This document shows positions 1 through 11,595 of a DNA stretch of 64,000 nucleotides, piece after piece. The stretch is from Calonectria ilicicola (Eukaryota > Ascomycota > Sordariomycetes > Hypocreales > Nectriaceae): positions 1,364,001-1,428,000 of the forward strand of contig CP085829.1 in assembly GCA_020809705.1 (NCBI GenBank), given 5' to 3'. The number at the start of each line of letters is the position of its first letter. Within the stretch, counting starts at the first letter, position 1. The notes under the pieces are model-generated. The model saw only the letters and a program-made list of their open reading frames with translations, ran no database searches and was not told where the DNA came from. The translations under genes were made by a program, and so were the position numbers.

Positions 1-40
1 AGGGTTATCTTCTTGGAATCTTTGCTAACACCACCATCAG

Positions 41-2200
41 CGAATGACCAAGAAACTGATCGATTTCATGTGGATGTCAAGGTTTCCCCTCGTGCATTGC
101 GTGAAGTTTATTTGCTCCCTTTCCAGATGGCTGTCCGTGACGCCGACCCATGGTGCATAATGACCGCATATCAAAAGGTCAACGGGCATCATTGCGATTC
201 ATCCAAAGAGCTGATGACGGACATTGTAAGAAACGAATGGGGTTGGGAAGGGGTATTTATGAGCGATTGGGGCGGCACAAACTCCAGCGTTGAAGCCATC
301 AATGCGGGGCTAGATCTCGAGATGCCAGGCCCGCCTGTGAAGAGATCACAAGTGGCTTTGGAACAACCCTTGAAAGATAATCTTGTCAATCTTGGTCGTA
401 TAGATGAGTCTGCGGGTCGAATTCTTGCTCTCCTGCAAAAAGCTGGACGATTTGAGGATCCTCACGACGACCCGGAATACTGTCGCGACGACCCCGCAAC
501 AAAACAACTGCTTCTTCGAGCTGCAAGTGAAGGAATTGTCATGCTCAAGAATGACGATGCTATGCCAATCAGCCCCGCTGGAAATATCAAGAAATTGGCT
601 ATTGTTGGGCCCAATGCAAAGCGCGTAGTTGCTGGCGGTGGTGGTAGTGCCTACATCAAGGCGCCTTATTGGACCTCCGTATTCGACTCGGTCAAGGATG
701 CCTTTGAAGGGACCTCGACCGAAATAATCTTTTCGGAGGGAGCCAAAGTCAACAGGAATCTTCCAACGGCTAGCATAGCAGTTGCAAAAAATCCCGACAC
801 CGGAAAAGGCGGCGCCGCTATCGACTGGTTCCTCGGTCACGATTTCAACAGCCCCATCGTGGCAACAACACACACGTAAGTGCCGTCTGAATCGTCAGAT
901 AACACTGAAGCTAATTTTTCCAAGTGATGACTTATACTATATGACCTTTGGAGCAGTTCCTCCTGAAGTAAGCCGCGAGACGGGATACTCTTACAAGGTC
1001 CGATCCACTTTGACACCATTGACTTCTGGTACCCACAAGATTTCCTTCGCATCGATAGGACCTTCGAAGTTATACATAGACGGCAAGTTGATCTGTGAAA
1101 ACCTCAGTGTATTTGATGACCGAGGTAATTTATTTTTCAACTACGGCTGTGATGAAAGAATGGTACCCATGGAGATGGTTGGCGGACAAGCATATGAGGT
1201 CCTAATTGAGTACCACTCTCACGACAGACAACTAAACGAGGAACTCATCCCGTTCATGCTTCCGATGGAGGATAAATTTCAAGGCATTAGATTGGGATTT
1301 GAAGAATATAATCCCTCTGATCTTCCTTCCGAAGCAGCGAGCATTGCCAGTCAATGCGATGTTGCTATCGTGGTCGTGGGCCGGGATAAGGAATGGGAGA
1401 CAGAGGGTCAAGACATTCCTCTTTTTGAGCTCCCTGGGGATCAGGTCAAATTGATCGAGGAAGTTTCCGCAATCTGCAAGCGAACAATTGTCATTGTTCA
1501 GGCCGGCACTCCTGTGCAAATGGAGCCATGGATCAATGATGTCCAAGGCGTGTTGTACACCTGGTATCAGGGTCAAGAACTAGGGAATGCAGCTGCCGCA
1601 GTTCTGACTGGCAAGGTCAATCCATCTGGCCGTCTCCCCATGACATTCCCAAAGAGGATAGAAGATACGCCCGCGTATTCTTCCTTTCCTGCGGAATCTC
1701 GCGAGACTTACTATTCAGAAGGGCTGTATGTCGGGTACAAATGGTGGGATCTCCTGGGGACTCGTCCCTTGTTTCCGATTGGATTTGGTCTCTCTTTCAA
1801 TGACTTCTTAGTCTCTGCGGAAACTATCAGCTCTACAACTCTGCTCAAAGACAGCACCATAACCCTGTCGATCAAGATTCGAAATACAGGGGGAAGCCAA
1901 ATTCCAGGGCGGCAGGCAGTAATCGCCTGGGTCTCTCAATGTTCACCAAGACGCCTTGTAAGGCCAATCAAGCAAATATGCGGTTTTGTCAAGTCTAAAT
2001 TGCTTCTGCCTGGCGAAGAAGATATCGTCAACGTTGATGTGGATGCGTATGGATTCGGAATGTATGATCCAAAACAAAACTGCTGGGTTATTGATGCAAA
2101 TTCTGAATTTGAGATTTTGATCGGTTCAAATGCATTGGATGCAGTGAGTGCTTGGAAGGTTAGGGTTCCTCACAAGATAAGTTGGATACATCGATTGTAG
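41..2200 (+). CDS. GH3 beta-glucosidase, 5'-truncated by window edge; exons 41-875 and 925-2200
   Basis: Glycoside hydrolase family 3 enzyme that should hydrolyse terminal beta-glucosides. About 703 residues are visible, and the N-terminal part of the barrel lies before the window. An acceptor cag ends at 40 with a ctaac branch site at 24-28, so 41 starts an internal exon. An intron at 876-924 (gtaagt...aag, 49 nt) restores the frame exactly. Visible in order: end of the (beta/alpha)8 domain with the nucleophile Asp in SDW (265-267), the C-terminal sandwich, an inserted PA14 domain at about 925-1290, the acid/base Glu in WETEGQD (1403-1405), and a fibronectin-III-like tail. This order matches the PA14-containing fungal and yeast beta-glucosidases of roughly 830-860 residues. 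Whether it is secreted cannot be judged without the N-terminus. Exact substrate not inferable. Confidence 0.92.
876..924 (+). other. Intron in the GH3 gene
   Basis: Donor gtaagt at 876-881, branch-like gctaat near 910 and acceptor caag ending at 924. Removing these 49 nt joins codon positions 874-875 to 925 and keeps the PA14 domain in frame; reading through hits a stop within a few codons. Confidence 0.85.
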
Positions 2201-2700
2201 TTGCTGTTATTAGTTGAATTATGAACCTTCCAGTCATATATTGACCACAGGATATAATTCCATGTCTCACGACAGCGGTTCCAACCTTGATACAAGTTGA
2301 ACTTTTTATCTGTCACAATTTTTTACTCGGCCTCTATAATTTCAATGAATATCTCAAACCTGTCAGCGCTGCATAAAGTGTGTGCTATTGCATAGCTACC
2401 CAATCATCACATGCTTGCAGCATGTCTGTGGCTTTACGCCCAGATGACGTCTCCCCGCACGGATTCGGAATAGATTCCGTGCCTACCCCCAATCGTAGCA
2501 AATCTTCCCCTCACTGTTACCTTATTCCGGCATATGAAGGCTAATGTCGGATGGCCTCGGTTCTCCAGACTTTGGACCAGCTCCCGGCGCACTCAAAATT
2601 AGACGATAGCTTGTGATATAGAATGCACAGCAGCCAGCTCGGAAGGTGACAGTGGTGGTGACAACAGTTCATTCGCCAATTGCATCATATTTTACGAAAA
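2201..2700. other. Intergenic region: GH3 terminator side and maiA promoter
   Basis: No coding sequence is visible. The last ~100 bp should hold the isomerase promoter; a CCAAT lies at 2676-2680, only 20 bp before the chosen ATG. No repeat stands out. Confidence 0.5.
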
Positions 2701-3369
2701 ATGTCCGACTATACCCTCTATTCCTACTTTAGGTCGTCGTGTTCGGCGCGCCTCCGCATTGTGCTGAACCTAAAGTCAATTCCCTACGACCTCGTTCCCG
2801 TCAATCTACTCAAGAATGAACAATTATCAGAAGAACATCGCGCATTGAACCCATCAGGATCCGTTCCTGTCCTTGCATTCAAGAAAGCGGGAGATGAAGG
2901 CTTCAAGCTTGGCCAATCCGTTGCAGCTCTAGAATACCTAGAGGAGGTGCATCCCCAGAACCCTGTTTTACCACCAACATCCGATCCAAAGGGCCGCGCC
3001 ATTGTACGCACCCTTGCCAGCATTATCGCTGCAGATGTTCAGCCCGTCACCAATCTACGAATTATGCGTCGCGTGAGGGAGCTTGGAGGAAGCGCGGAAG
3101 AGTGGAATCTTCAATTGATGGGCGATGGACTACGGGCCTACGAGACCGTGGCAGCAAAGTCGGCGGGCAAATATTCGTTTGGAGACCAGATCACCATTGC
3201 AGATGCCTGTCTTTTGCCGGCCGTCTGGAACGCGGAGAGGTTTGGTGTTGACATTTCGCAGTTTCCTACCATCAAGAAAATTAGCGAGAACTTGAAGGAT
3301 CACCCAGCGGTGGTCGCGGCTTACTACTTCAACCAGCCCGACACGCCAGAAGAGCTGCGAACAAAATAG
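2701..3369 (+). CDS. maiA: Maleylacetoacetate isomerase (zeta-class glutathione transferase)
   Basis: Glutathione-dependent enzyme isomerising maleylacetoacetate to fumarylacetoacetate, the penultimate step of homogentisate breakdown from phenylalanine and tyrosine. The 222-residue protein has the zeta-class GSH-binding SSCS motif (residues 12-15, SSCSARLRIVL), the NLLKNEQ segment and the PSGSVPVL cis-proline loop of the thioredoxin-like domain. An all-alpha C-terminal domain with FGDQITIADACL follows. The length is normal for the family. I chose the ATG at 2701 because the open frame upstream begins only at a TTG. Single exon; aataaa at 3403-3408. It is convergent with fumarylacetoacetase, the next enzyme, with 105 bp between stop codons. 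The same enzymes are linked in Aspergillus nidulans (hmgA-fahA-maiA); no homogentisate dioxygenase gene is seen here. Confidence 0.95.
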   Translation: MSDYTLYSYFRSSCSARLRIVLNLKSIPYDLVPVNLLKNEQLSEEHRALNPSGSVPVLAFKKAGDEGFKLGQSVAALEYLEEVHPQNPVLPPTSDPKGRAIVRTLASIIAADVQPVTNLRIMRRVRELGGSAEEWNLQLMGDGLRAYETVAAKSAGKYSFGDQITIADACLLPAVWNAERFGVDISQFPTIKKISENLKDHPAVVAAYYFNQPDTPEELRTK

Positions 3370-3474
3370 TGTAGTCCAAGTAATTTCCTAGTCAATTTTT
3401 AGAATAAAAAAAAGTTGAAAAAAATTAAACATCTATTTTTGTTTCATGCTATTCTTCATTCATAAATTTTACGG

Positions 3475-4813
3475 CTAGAACAATGGGAGGGGAGCCAGGA
3501 TGGTGCCAGACACCTCACCAAATCCAATAACGGAATCTCCTTTACCGTGAGCACCCCGAATAATAATTGTGTCTCCATCCTGAAGGAACTTGCGCTCTTC
3601 GCCACCTTCGAGCTTGATGGCAACCTTGCCACCGTGTGTCTGCTCCAGGATACTGCCCTCAGTACCCGACTCAGTGCCCGAGATTGTACCAGAGCCGAAT
3701 AAATCGCCTGGGCGCAGATTGCATCCGGTGATGGTGTGGTGAGCGACCATCTGGGGCCATGACCAGAGCAGGTTCTTGGCATTGGTCTTGCTGATGGTGG
3801 TCTTGTGGCCCGCAGCAGCTATAAAACAGGTGGTTAGTACTTTTGCGCCAAGTAGGCCGGATGGGGATTGTAAACCTACTGATGAGGTCGACTTCCAGAT
3901 CAATGTCGAGGAAGTTGTTTGGAGAGTCTTGCTTCATGTAGGGAAGCACTTCATTGTCGTTGGGGATTCCAGGTCCCTTGGATCCCTCAAGCGCATCGGC
4001 GAGCACCACCCAGGGGCTGATGCTGGTACCAAGGTTCTTGGATGTGAAAGGGCCGAGAGGAACGTATTCCCAGGCCTGCACATCTCTGGCGCTCCAATCA
4101 TTCATCAAAACATATCCGAAAATGTAGTCTTCGGCGTCCTTGATGGGAATGGGGGATCCGAGGCTATTTTCGCGAGAGATGAACATGCCCATCTCGAGCT
4201 CAATGTCGAGCCTTGCGCAAGGCGACAAAGTGGGTGTCTTGTCGCCAGGCTTCAGGATCTGACCCCAAGGGCGTCGAATGGGGGTTCCAGATGTGACGAC
4301 GCTGCTTGCGCGGCCGTGGTAGCCGACAGGCAGGTGTGTGTAGTTTGGCTGCAGCGCATTGTCTGGGCCACGGAACAAGACACCCACATTGTAAGCGTGG
4401 TTCTTTCCAGCGTAGAAATCGGTATAATCGCCAATCGCTAGAGGCACATGGTTTGTCACTTCGGATCGGGGGAGGAGAGTAGATTTTTTGAGCTGCTCGT
4501 TGTCCTTGAGAAGCTCTGGGTGCTTGGTGTCAGCAGCCAGCACAGCCTGCAGATAGCTGCGCGTCGCTCGGTGGAATGGACGGCCGAGAGCGGCAAAGGC
4601 GTTCAAAGTGGAGGACGAGAAGCTGTCAGCGCGCTCCTTGATCTCAGAAGAGGCTGAGAATCCACCGCCCTTTGCAAATTCTTGGAGATCGAGAACATGG
4701 TCGCCAATGGCAATCGCAGGTCTAGGGCTCTGGTTGGCGGCTGTGGAGATGATGCCAAAAGGAATGTTGGCGAGGGAAAAGTGTGAGCCCGAGGGGATAG
4801 GTAGCCACGACAT
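3475..4813 (-). CDS. fahA: Fumarylacetoacetase; exons 4813-3880 and 3818-3475
   Basis: Hydrolyses fumarylacetoacetate to fumarate and acetoacetate, the last step of Phe/Tyr catabolism, in the cytosol. The start is ATG at 4813-4811. A 61-nt intron (3879-3819 on the minus strand; donor gtaggt, branch ctaac, acceptor tatag) joins two open frames into 425 residues, the usual size. The N-terminal SH3-like domain opens with MSWLPIPSGSHFS. Predicted catalytic and metal residues are all present: Asp132 in DYTDFY, catalytic His139, Glu205 and Glu207 in LDIELEM, Asp239 in MNDWSARD and Lys259. LPVGYHGRAS and, in exon 2, CNLRPGDLFGSGTISG are family signatures. Downstream it meets maiA tail to tail. Three CCAAT boxes stand about 50-80 bp upstream. 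Confidence 0.95.
3819..3879 (-). other. Intron in fahA
   Basis: On the minus strand: gtaggt donor at 3879, actaac branch at about 3838-3833, ttatag acceptor at 3819. It joins phase 1 to phase 1 and restores the conserved AAGHKTTISKTNAKNLLWS segment. Confidence 0.85.
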
Positions 4814-4863
4814 GGTAACGGCTGTATGTGATGTGTGATGGTTTGAAATCAGCTTGATTCAGT

Positions 4864-4891
4864 CCAATTCAATTCCAATTCTAATCCCAAT
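4864..4891 (-). promoter_or_regulatory. Cluster of three CCAAT pentamers in the fahA promoter
   Basis: CCAAT occurs on the plus strand at 4864-4868, 4875-4879 and 4887-4891, 51-78 bp upstream of the fahA ATG. CCAAT is the site of the fungal Hap/CBC complex. That these three copies are functional is inference from clustering. Confidence 0.35.
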
Positions 4892-6853
4892 AGAAAAAAA
4901 AAAGGTGATGGCGATGGAAGCTCAATAAAGACGTCACACACTGGGAGCTCTGTCCAAGCCGCTACAAACCGAATGCGCGCGGGGACCGAAGCCGTGGCGG
5001 GGCCGGGCGGAATGACCCCGCAATTGTGCCTCTTTAGGCCTCACGAAACCGAGACGGAAAAGAGCCACTCGAGTTTATTCCGCGTGCCGATTCCGTCGCT
5101 GCATTTGTCAGACTGCAGCCAGTGTTTTTATTGGGCAGCGGGCCAATATTTATGGATACAGCATCTGCAAATGAGGTTGTGTGGGGACAAAAATACTGAA
5201 ATGTCATGATGAGGATGATGAGGCGTTTCCTAAATACAATAACTCCGGAGTATAATCCAATCTGCCTGCGTAGACAGGCTAGTTCCCCTCCCTTAGACCC
5301 TACAAGTAGGATTGAATCAATCCAATCAGGGTATTCTGAGGGCATTTCAGAGGCATGAAGAATGCTTGAAAGCTATTTCATACAAAGTTGTTTTCGTTTA
5401 TGCATTAAATAGGGACGACCCGTAACGTAATATCTAGCAGTCTTTTGTAAGATGTCATACCACCAAAGGTCCCAAAAGCCATCGGAATTAGCCATCTAAG
5501 ACCTGCGGGACGAGCACCTATTTGTAGGCCCACGAGTAGGGTAAGCCCTCCCTGAGCGATGAAATCACTTGGTTCCACTGAAGAACGGGCAGAATTTTCC
5601 TGTGACTACGCACAGTTAGGCGACAAAGCCAGGGTGGTGGTTAACACTACCCCCTTCTCATCATTTATCGAGCCTTAGAATACATTTTTGGGCCTTTATT
5701 CTCGGAAATGAGGCTATGGTATAAACAGCTTATGAAAAGGTGGCGTAGGATAAATATTTCCCATCATAATTGTGTACATATAGAACGACAAGGCAATCTT
5801 TAGATTTTTTGTCCTCTCTCTCGCATCCAAGACATCCTATCCCTTAAGAGGGAGGTAATTGCGTCAAATGGACTCGAATTGTTTGACCTGGCTACCCCTT
5901 ACTCCTTCATCAGATATCAGACCTTCAATTGACCATTCCAATATTTTGGTCTTGGATAAACGAGCATGGAGATTTAACGGCAAAGAAATTATAATGATGC
6001 GCAGGTGGGCGAAACCAGATGAAACAAATTCCTGCTTGAATCAGTGTTAGAATAAGCTAACCATGCTCTGTACTGTACCCTTGGCATGACTTGACGTAAT
6101 CTTCGTACTGGGGCCCACTTCTTATTTGAATCATTGACGAATCTCTCCCGCAGCTCGCCTTGGACATCGCGCAAAGAAAAACCTGCGGTAGGCCAGAAAA
6201 TTGGGTACCGAGTGACACATAACTCATCCAATGCCTTAATGACAAATAATCTGAATTGCTGACCGAACGTAACTCAAGGGTGAGATTGTACACCAAGGAA
6301 TGCAACAAGACAAAGAAATTTATAATTTTTATATACTTAAGAGGAAACCAACTCAAGCTACTCCAAGATCGGCGATGTTGAAATGATTGCGGGCGTCTAG
6401 CACAATAAGCCGCGTGGAGCCAGTATGCCTGGAAGACCTTGCCTTTGTGAAGTAAGCCCAACCATCTCTTGCTCCTCTATCCACTCCATCATCAATAAAA
6501 ATATTCTGGCCATGAAAACTAGTTGCGGCTGGTTGAGGGAGGAGTGCCTTGTTGACAAGGATGCCGTCACCTGAGTTTTGTGGATCCGAGCACAGCATCT
6601 GTGCACCCCTGGGCTAGGCGGCACTGAGGTGGCTGTGTCAGGGCGCCTTGGCCCAACTGTTCAAGACTCGAGCCGTTGAACTGTATTGCTCATTTGATTC
6701 AATTCAAGTTATCTATAAGTACTAGAGACGCACCACTTCGACTGATATGAAGACTACACTTAAGAAAACAGACTTCGTTGTCGAATTGATTACTCTCCTG
6801 TATCGTCACACTTTCATACTTTGTGCGATAACAGACGCTATACCCACGTCACA
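4892..6853. other. Long intergenic region without a supported gene
   Basis: Holds the distal fahA promoter and the promoter of the gene starting at 6854. Several frames of 60-135 codons occur on both strands, but none has a family signature or good splice context. I see no tRNA or repeat. Confidence 0.5.
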
Positions 6854-7597
6854 ATGCGTTACATCAGCACCCAATCATGCAACCTACCGTTTTTCAAAGA
6901 AATTCAAGCTACTCCCGGCCAATTGCGTCATGAAAGAGATATCCAGGTTCAGCCAGGACCGGAAAACGTCATGTGTGAACAAGGGCCTCAAACTGGCATA
7001 GCAGGCACTTTAGCCTCTTGTTCTCCACAAACCAGTCGTGACGGCCTTTGCGGTGACGGAAATATCAATTTCGACGATGCAGTCCAGTTCAAGATTGAGG
7101 AACGTCAATATGATGCCAATCGCATTGAAGAATATGATTGTATTGCACCGTTGGTGACAGAAGGCTGCAAGGCTCAAACGATGGACCAAAACACGACAGA
7201 GCATCTAACATCGCTAACGATTCGAGAAAAATCAACTGCTGAATATTCATCTGCTGAATATGCGACAGATCCAGACGACGAAGACACCATAATTGTTCAG
7301 CCCAAGTCAGTGGGTGGGAATGGGTTTGCATGTCCCTACTACGTTATGAATCAAGACAAATACGCCTCTTGTCTCAACATCGGCAATATCTCTGACATCT
7401 GGGATTTAGTAGAGCATATTGATTTGGTTCACCGACGTCCATTTTACTGTCCAATCTGTGGCAACCAGTATGAAACGGCCATGGATAGAGACAGCCATAT
7501 ACTCTTGCGATCTTGCAGACAAATTGCTCTACCAGGAATCGATGGCGTATCATTCACTCAATTCCAAGAGATTTATGACAGCTTAACCTCTCAGTAA
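6854..7597 (+). CDS. Fungal protein with degenerate double C2H2-type finger
   Basis: 247-residue protein of unknown function, probably nuclear by analogy. The first ~155 residues are low in recognisable features and acidic near 139-144. The C-terminal module begins FACPYY and carries two putative zinc sites: C160-x12-C173-x14-H188-x4-H193 and C199-x2-C202-x12-H215-x5-C221. The linker HRRPFYCPICG is typical of a large fungal family in which the first finger reads ACPY...C...RISD...H...HRRP. I chose ATG 6854 because the upstream frame begins with TTG. The 8242-9231 gene has the same module with almost identical spacing, so the two are paralogues or a remnant family cluster. DNA binding is possible but unproven. 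Confidence 0.75.
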   Translation: MRYISTQSCNLPFFKEIQATPGQLRHERDIQVQPGPENVMCEQGPQTGIAGTLASCSPQTSRDGLCGDGNINFDDAVQFKIEERQYDANRIEEYDCIAPLVTEGCKAQTMDQNTTEHLTSLTIREKSTAEYSSAEYATDPDDEDTIIVQPKSVGGNGFACPYYVMNQDKYASCLNIGNISDIWDLVEHIDLVHRRPFYCPICGNQYETAMDRDSHILLRSCRQIALPGIDGVSFTQFQEIYDSLTSQ

Positions 7598-8241
7598 GCA
7601 AAGCAATTTCAGTGGTATTTGATTTGGGATATATTATTTCCCGGCCAGAAGCAGCCTGAAGTTATCTACCTCGACGAGAAGGTTGGAGCTAAATCATGCA
7701 CATTTTAAGATTGTTAGCCTCGTAAAGAAGTTACCATGGTGCAATGCCTGTTAATCATTCTGCACGAAGTGAGCGCCTAACAGAAGCGGGGCTGAGAAAT
7801 ACATGTTGCTGAGTTCTTTGTCAAATTTTGGACGAAAACATCAATGGGTCTTTGAAGAAGAACGTAAGGATATTGGTCGGGAGATAAATATGGAAGTAAC
7901 TATTACAGGCAGAATCTGGCGAGAAGACAACAAGCTCTGAGCAAGTGCAATAATAGAGTTTAGAGTTTTAGGGGCCTTTATCTTAAAAGAGATTATCAAT
8001 TCATAGAAATTCTGTCATACATAACGAAGACCAAACGGTCAACGAAAGAAATTCATTACAAACGCGTCAAGCCTTCCATACAACAGTCATTTTCCCAAAC
8101 ACTACAAACCATTCCCATTGAATATCTCAAGGAATGTCAGCCTTGCAAACGAGAGGAGGACGAGAGAAAATACTTACAAAACTGTGGATATGGGTCGTGT
8201 ATCGTCTTTGGTCGAGCCAGCGACCAATCAAGGCAATGCTA
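7598..8241. other. Intergenic region between the two finger-protein genes (tail to tail)
   Basis: The two genes converge here. Apart from a short frame from about 8118 that overlaps the 3' end of the minus-strand gene, there is no coding signal and no repeat that I can define. Confidence 0.45.
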
Positions 8242-9231
8242 TCAAGTTGAACCAGCAGCTGGAGGTTGCTGCGGGTCAATCCACAATGTCCAAACGGGGG
8301 GGACGTGAAATTTATGCTGCATGAATTCTTCCAGGTGCAAGGCTAAAAGCCCAAACAAAAGCACATCTTGTGGGGAAGTTTCCGTTTGATCCCGGTGGTT
8401 CGCCATCAATGCGGCTGCATGGAGACGCTGATGTGGCGGCAACCTGCCCTCACGATATTCGCTTATGAGTTTTGTGTATTGACCCTTGTCATAGAATTCC
8501 ATGAAAGTTCCGGTTCTCCATCTAACTGGCCAATCTCCATGGTAATACGGGTCTGGAACAGGGAACCCTGGGAAAAGTTGCCCGAACAGTGACTCCCATT
8601 TGGTTTTTGGGGTATTGTAACCTTTCACAACATTACAGATATAGTCGAACTGATTGGGCGACGGGCCAGGGAAGGGTCCATTGCCGGCTGGCTGACAACT
8701 AGTCGCTTCAACGTGCGCATCGTATTCCTCTTCTTTAGTACAACCCCAGTGGCAAATAACACAGTAAAAGTTCAACACATGTTTGCGGTCAATGTGTTGG
8801 TAAAGGTCGCTGATCCTGGTAAATTGTAGGCTTGCACAAGCCATGTTGGTGCCAAGGTGGTATTTAGCATACGGACAGGCGAGGGGCTCAGTCAGTTGCT
8901 CGCTGCCGCTATTTTGCCTTTTGTTTGACCTCATATTTACTGCGTTGCGACGTCCGTTTCTTGGAAAATTCGGGTTGGCCGGATACGGATCAAAGTTTCC
9001 AGGTCGAGGTGAGGAGCCGCCAGAGCCCCCGGATCGAGCTCGTCCTGATGAAGCGGCTGCGGTGGTGGATCGCTTGGATCGCCCCCCTGCGTCGGCAGGC
9101 TGTGGAAAGGAAGCAGTAGCGTCACCGCGCTGCAGCTCACTCCCGGCGCGTTTACATACAAATAACAGCGGCGCATTCATTGCACTCAGGTTCCGGCAGC
9201 GATCGGCATCGGGACCAAGAGACTGAACCAT
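8242..9231 (-). CDS. Fungal double-finger protein with basic, Ser/Gly/Pro-rich N-terminus
   Basis: 329-residue protein starting at ATG 9231-9229 (a second in-frame Met is residue 18). Residues ~40-112 are low-complexity and basic (RSKRS, SGGSGGSS, GRRN, NKRQ), consistent with a disordered or nuclear-targeting segment. The finger module is C119-x12-C132-x13-H146-x4-H151 followed by C157-x2-C160-x12-H173-x5-C179, the same architecture as the gene at 6854-7597. The second half (residues 180-329) is a separate region rich in aromatics (FGQLFPGFPVPDPYYHGDWP) seen in other fungal proteins downstream of this finger; its role is unknown. The C-terminus was not checked for a spliced extension. Confidence 0.75.
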   Translation of the reverse strand: MVQSLGPDADRCRNLSAMNAPLLFVCKRAGSELQRGDATASFPQPADAGGRSKRSTTAAASSGRARSGGSGGSSPRPGNFDPYPANPNFPRNGRRNAVNMRSNKRQNSGSEQLTEPLACPYAKYHLGTNMACASLQFTRISDLYQHIDRKHVLNFYCVICHWGCTKEEEYDAHVEATSCQPAGNGPFPGPSPNQFDYICNVVKGYNTPKTKWESLFGQLFPGFPVPDPYYHGDWPVRWRTGTFMEFYDKGQYTKLISEYREGRLPPHQRLHAAALMANHRDQTETSPQDVLLFGLLALHLEEFMQHKFHVPPVWTLWIDPQQPPAAGST

Positions 9232-11595
9232 TAGCAGATACTCATTTCATGACAGGACGTGGACAGGACGTCTCACAAGGTTTCCGATTCTCAACTCCTT
9301 GTTCATCTTGCCATAGGACTGCTGGTAGAAAAGATTGTATTCTTTCGCCATTTTGTTAAAGTGTTCTCCGGTTGTCATCTCGCTTGCTTGCTTGTTTCTC
9401 ATCTTTGCTTGATGATCAGAAATCTATTCGATGTCGGGTGATACCAGCCCATATTTAACTAGACGAAGGCGCAAGCCATTTTCAGCTGTGTACAATTGTG
9501 CCAATTTCATTTGTGAAGGTAAATATCGAGTCTCCTTCGCTGTGTAGTTTGAGTGTACACAGACGTGGATGCACCATGATACTGATTGGTGACCATGGGA
9601 ATCCGCGAGCGATTGGAGCCGGCAAGTCAGAAACACATCACCCACATGTGGTGACTGGGGTGCGTGTGTCAACTCTTTATCTCTGTAAGCAACGCGATTT
9701 CTCGAATTTTGTAGCCCGGCGCATCGGTAGTTGGCATACATCGTCACCGATCCTGTCGCAGCCCTGGCCCGGGGGGAGGATGCGGGACGGCAAGCAATCG
9801 CACACAACAGTGGACACACTTTCGCTTCCACCATTGCATTCAGCACATCTGCATGAATAAATAGCTGGGAGTCAGCTTGTAGTACGTCATGTTTGCAGGT
9901 TGGAGAGTCTTATGATCCGACTATACAGTTGTCGATACAAGTTGCCAGGATCTGGGCTAGATTAACTATGAAATATGAAATACGACGCCCAATGAAAATG
10001 TTTGCCTGGCGCCTTGGCACGATGAAGGGACCTTTTTTTGGTGCCAAAATAGCGCTGTCCCATCCCGCCCAAGCCCACCATTCAGAATGCATACCTCCCC
10101 AACCTGCTCGCAGTGCGATTGTCAAGGACCAAGCCGGCAAGACGCGAAGCAAGGAACCGAAACGCTGATGCAAAAACCAAGAGACAGCCGTTGGGGAAAG
10201 TAACCTACAACGACGACGGCCAAAATATTGGCAAACGGTAGCGCGCATGCAACCATGATTTGGATCTCACCAAAACTTCTCATTCTTTTGGCCGGTGCCA
10301 TTGATTTATCTACCTCTCCAAATTCGTGGCCATTTTGAGAACATGTCTGCGATTTCGCACGGCCTTTGTGGGGCTGTGGCTGAAAACATGCTAGTGGGAG
10401 CTCGCCTCAGCCCCCACACCACGCCGATCAAGTATACTTCATTTTCGTACAAAAGTTTGGACACCATTGTGGCGGAGACTAGCATAGACCATGCGGCATG
10501 CATGCGAAATTGAATCGGCCATCGTCGCCACGGCTCGGCCGGGCCATTTCGAGCTGGGCTTTGGTCCAACGAAGACGCATTTGGCACGTGACATACACGA
10601 AGAAATGAACTTCGGTCGGCGGAATAATTAGTCCGGCTGCAACACCAGGAAGAAGTTCAACACACCACAATCAACAGTTTCTTTGGCTTGTTAAAAAGAC
10701 TCTCTTCTTGAGGGATCGTTCGGTCCATTTTTGGCTTCTTGAGCTGTGTGTGTGGTTTATGCTGCGTTCAACTCCACCCATTTCAGTGGGATAAGTGGGT
10801 TTTTGTTATTCTCACTGAATTTAGGGGTATGCAACAGTATCGACCTAGATGCGTTTGAATGCTGCTCGCCTCTCCTAACTCGAATTTTGATTACAGCCAT
10901 TTCCACCCTCTAGTAGATTGTATTGGATGTGATTGTGAATTCCAGTCAATTTGATTATTGACTTATATACATATTCATAACTACTATACTAGTTGATTGT
11001 ATCTTGGTCAAGCGAATCATATGGCCAAACTTAGTTGTATCTGCCACCGTTGTGGCTTTGGAGCTCCCTCTTGGTAGAGCCCACGATTTACCAAAAGAAT
11101 GAGCCCTTAGCGTAGTGTTCTGAGTATAAATTTGCTTGTATCAGGATAAATCCCAAATAAATCTTGGTGTAAGGAGCTGGGCCATAGGCTCAGCCTTATA
11201 GGGTAGGAAGAGGCTGGGAAGCTAAGTGAGATGAGAAGAAGTAGGTTAAAAGGAGAGTGCAAGAAGAAAAAGGATCTTGTTCCTTAAGTATCCAAATAAT
11301 TATCATTGACCCTCAACTGTAGTCGTCATTTGGGCTAGTCTATTCCGATTGGATACTCATATCGAACATTCAAAGGGCCTCCATCAGCGTATTCAAAATC
11401 ATTGACTCCCGCACACAGCCATAGGTGTTTGAGAACTCAGGATCCTACCAAGAACTCATCTATTCAAGCTTAACCTCTATTTTTAACATCCCATATAAAA
11501 CTATTAACAGAAATAATAAAGTTCTATTCTACCACTCTCATACTTGTCGGGCTTCAGCTTCCCGTCGATGTACAGGATCTGAGATTCTTGCGTTC
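9232..11595. other. 2.4-kb intergenic region, no supported gene
   Basis: Contains the promoter of the minus-strand finger gene and the 3' flank of the 1473-aa gene. Composition turns A/T-richer at 10920-11010 and 11450-11540. Open frames of 60-140 codons lack signatures. 10781-10812 has a short imperfect inverted pair (ccaccca.../...tgggataagtggg) that may be a degraded repeat end; nothing firmer is visible. Confidence 0.4.

Noticed and set aside
346..873. 175-codon minus-strand frame
   Set aside because: Lies antisense inside the GH3 exon and has no family signature.
3776..4441. 221-codon plus-strand frame
   Set aside because: Antisense shadow of fahA, whose catalytic residues are all on the minus strand.
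9498..10248. Overlapping frames of 90-140 codons on both strands
   Set aside because: No signature, no splice-consistent extension; composition fits noncoding DNA.
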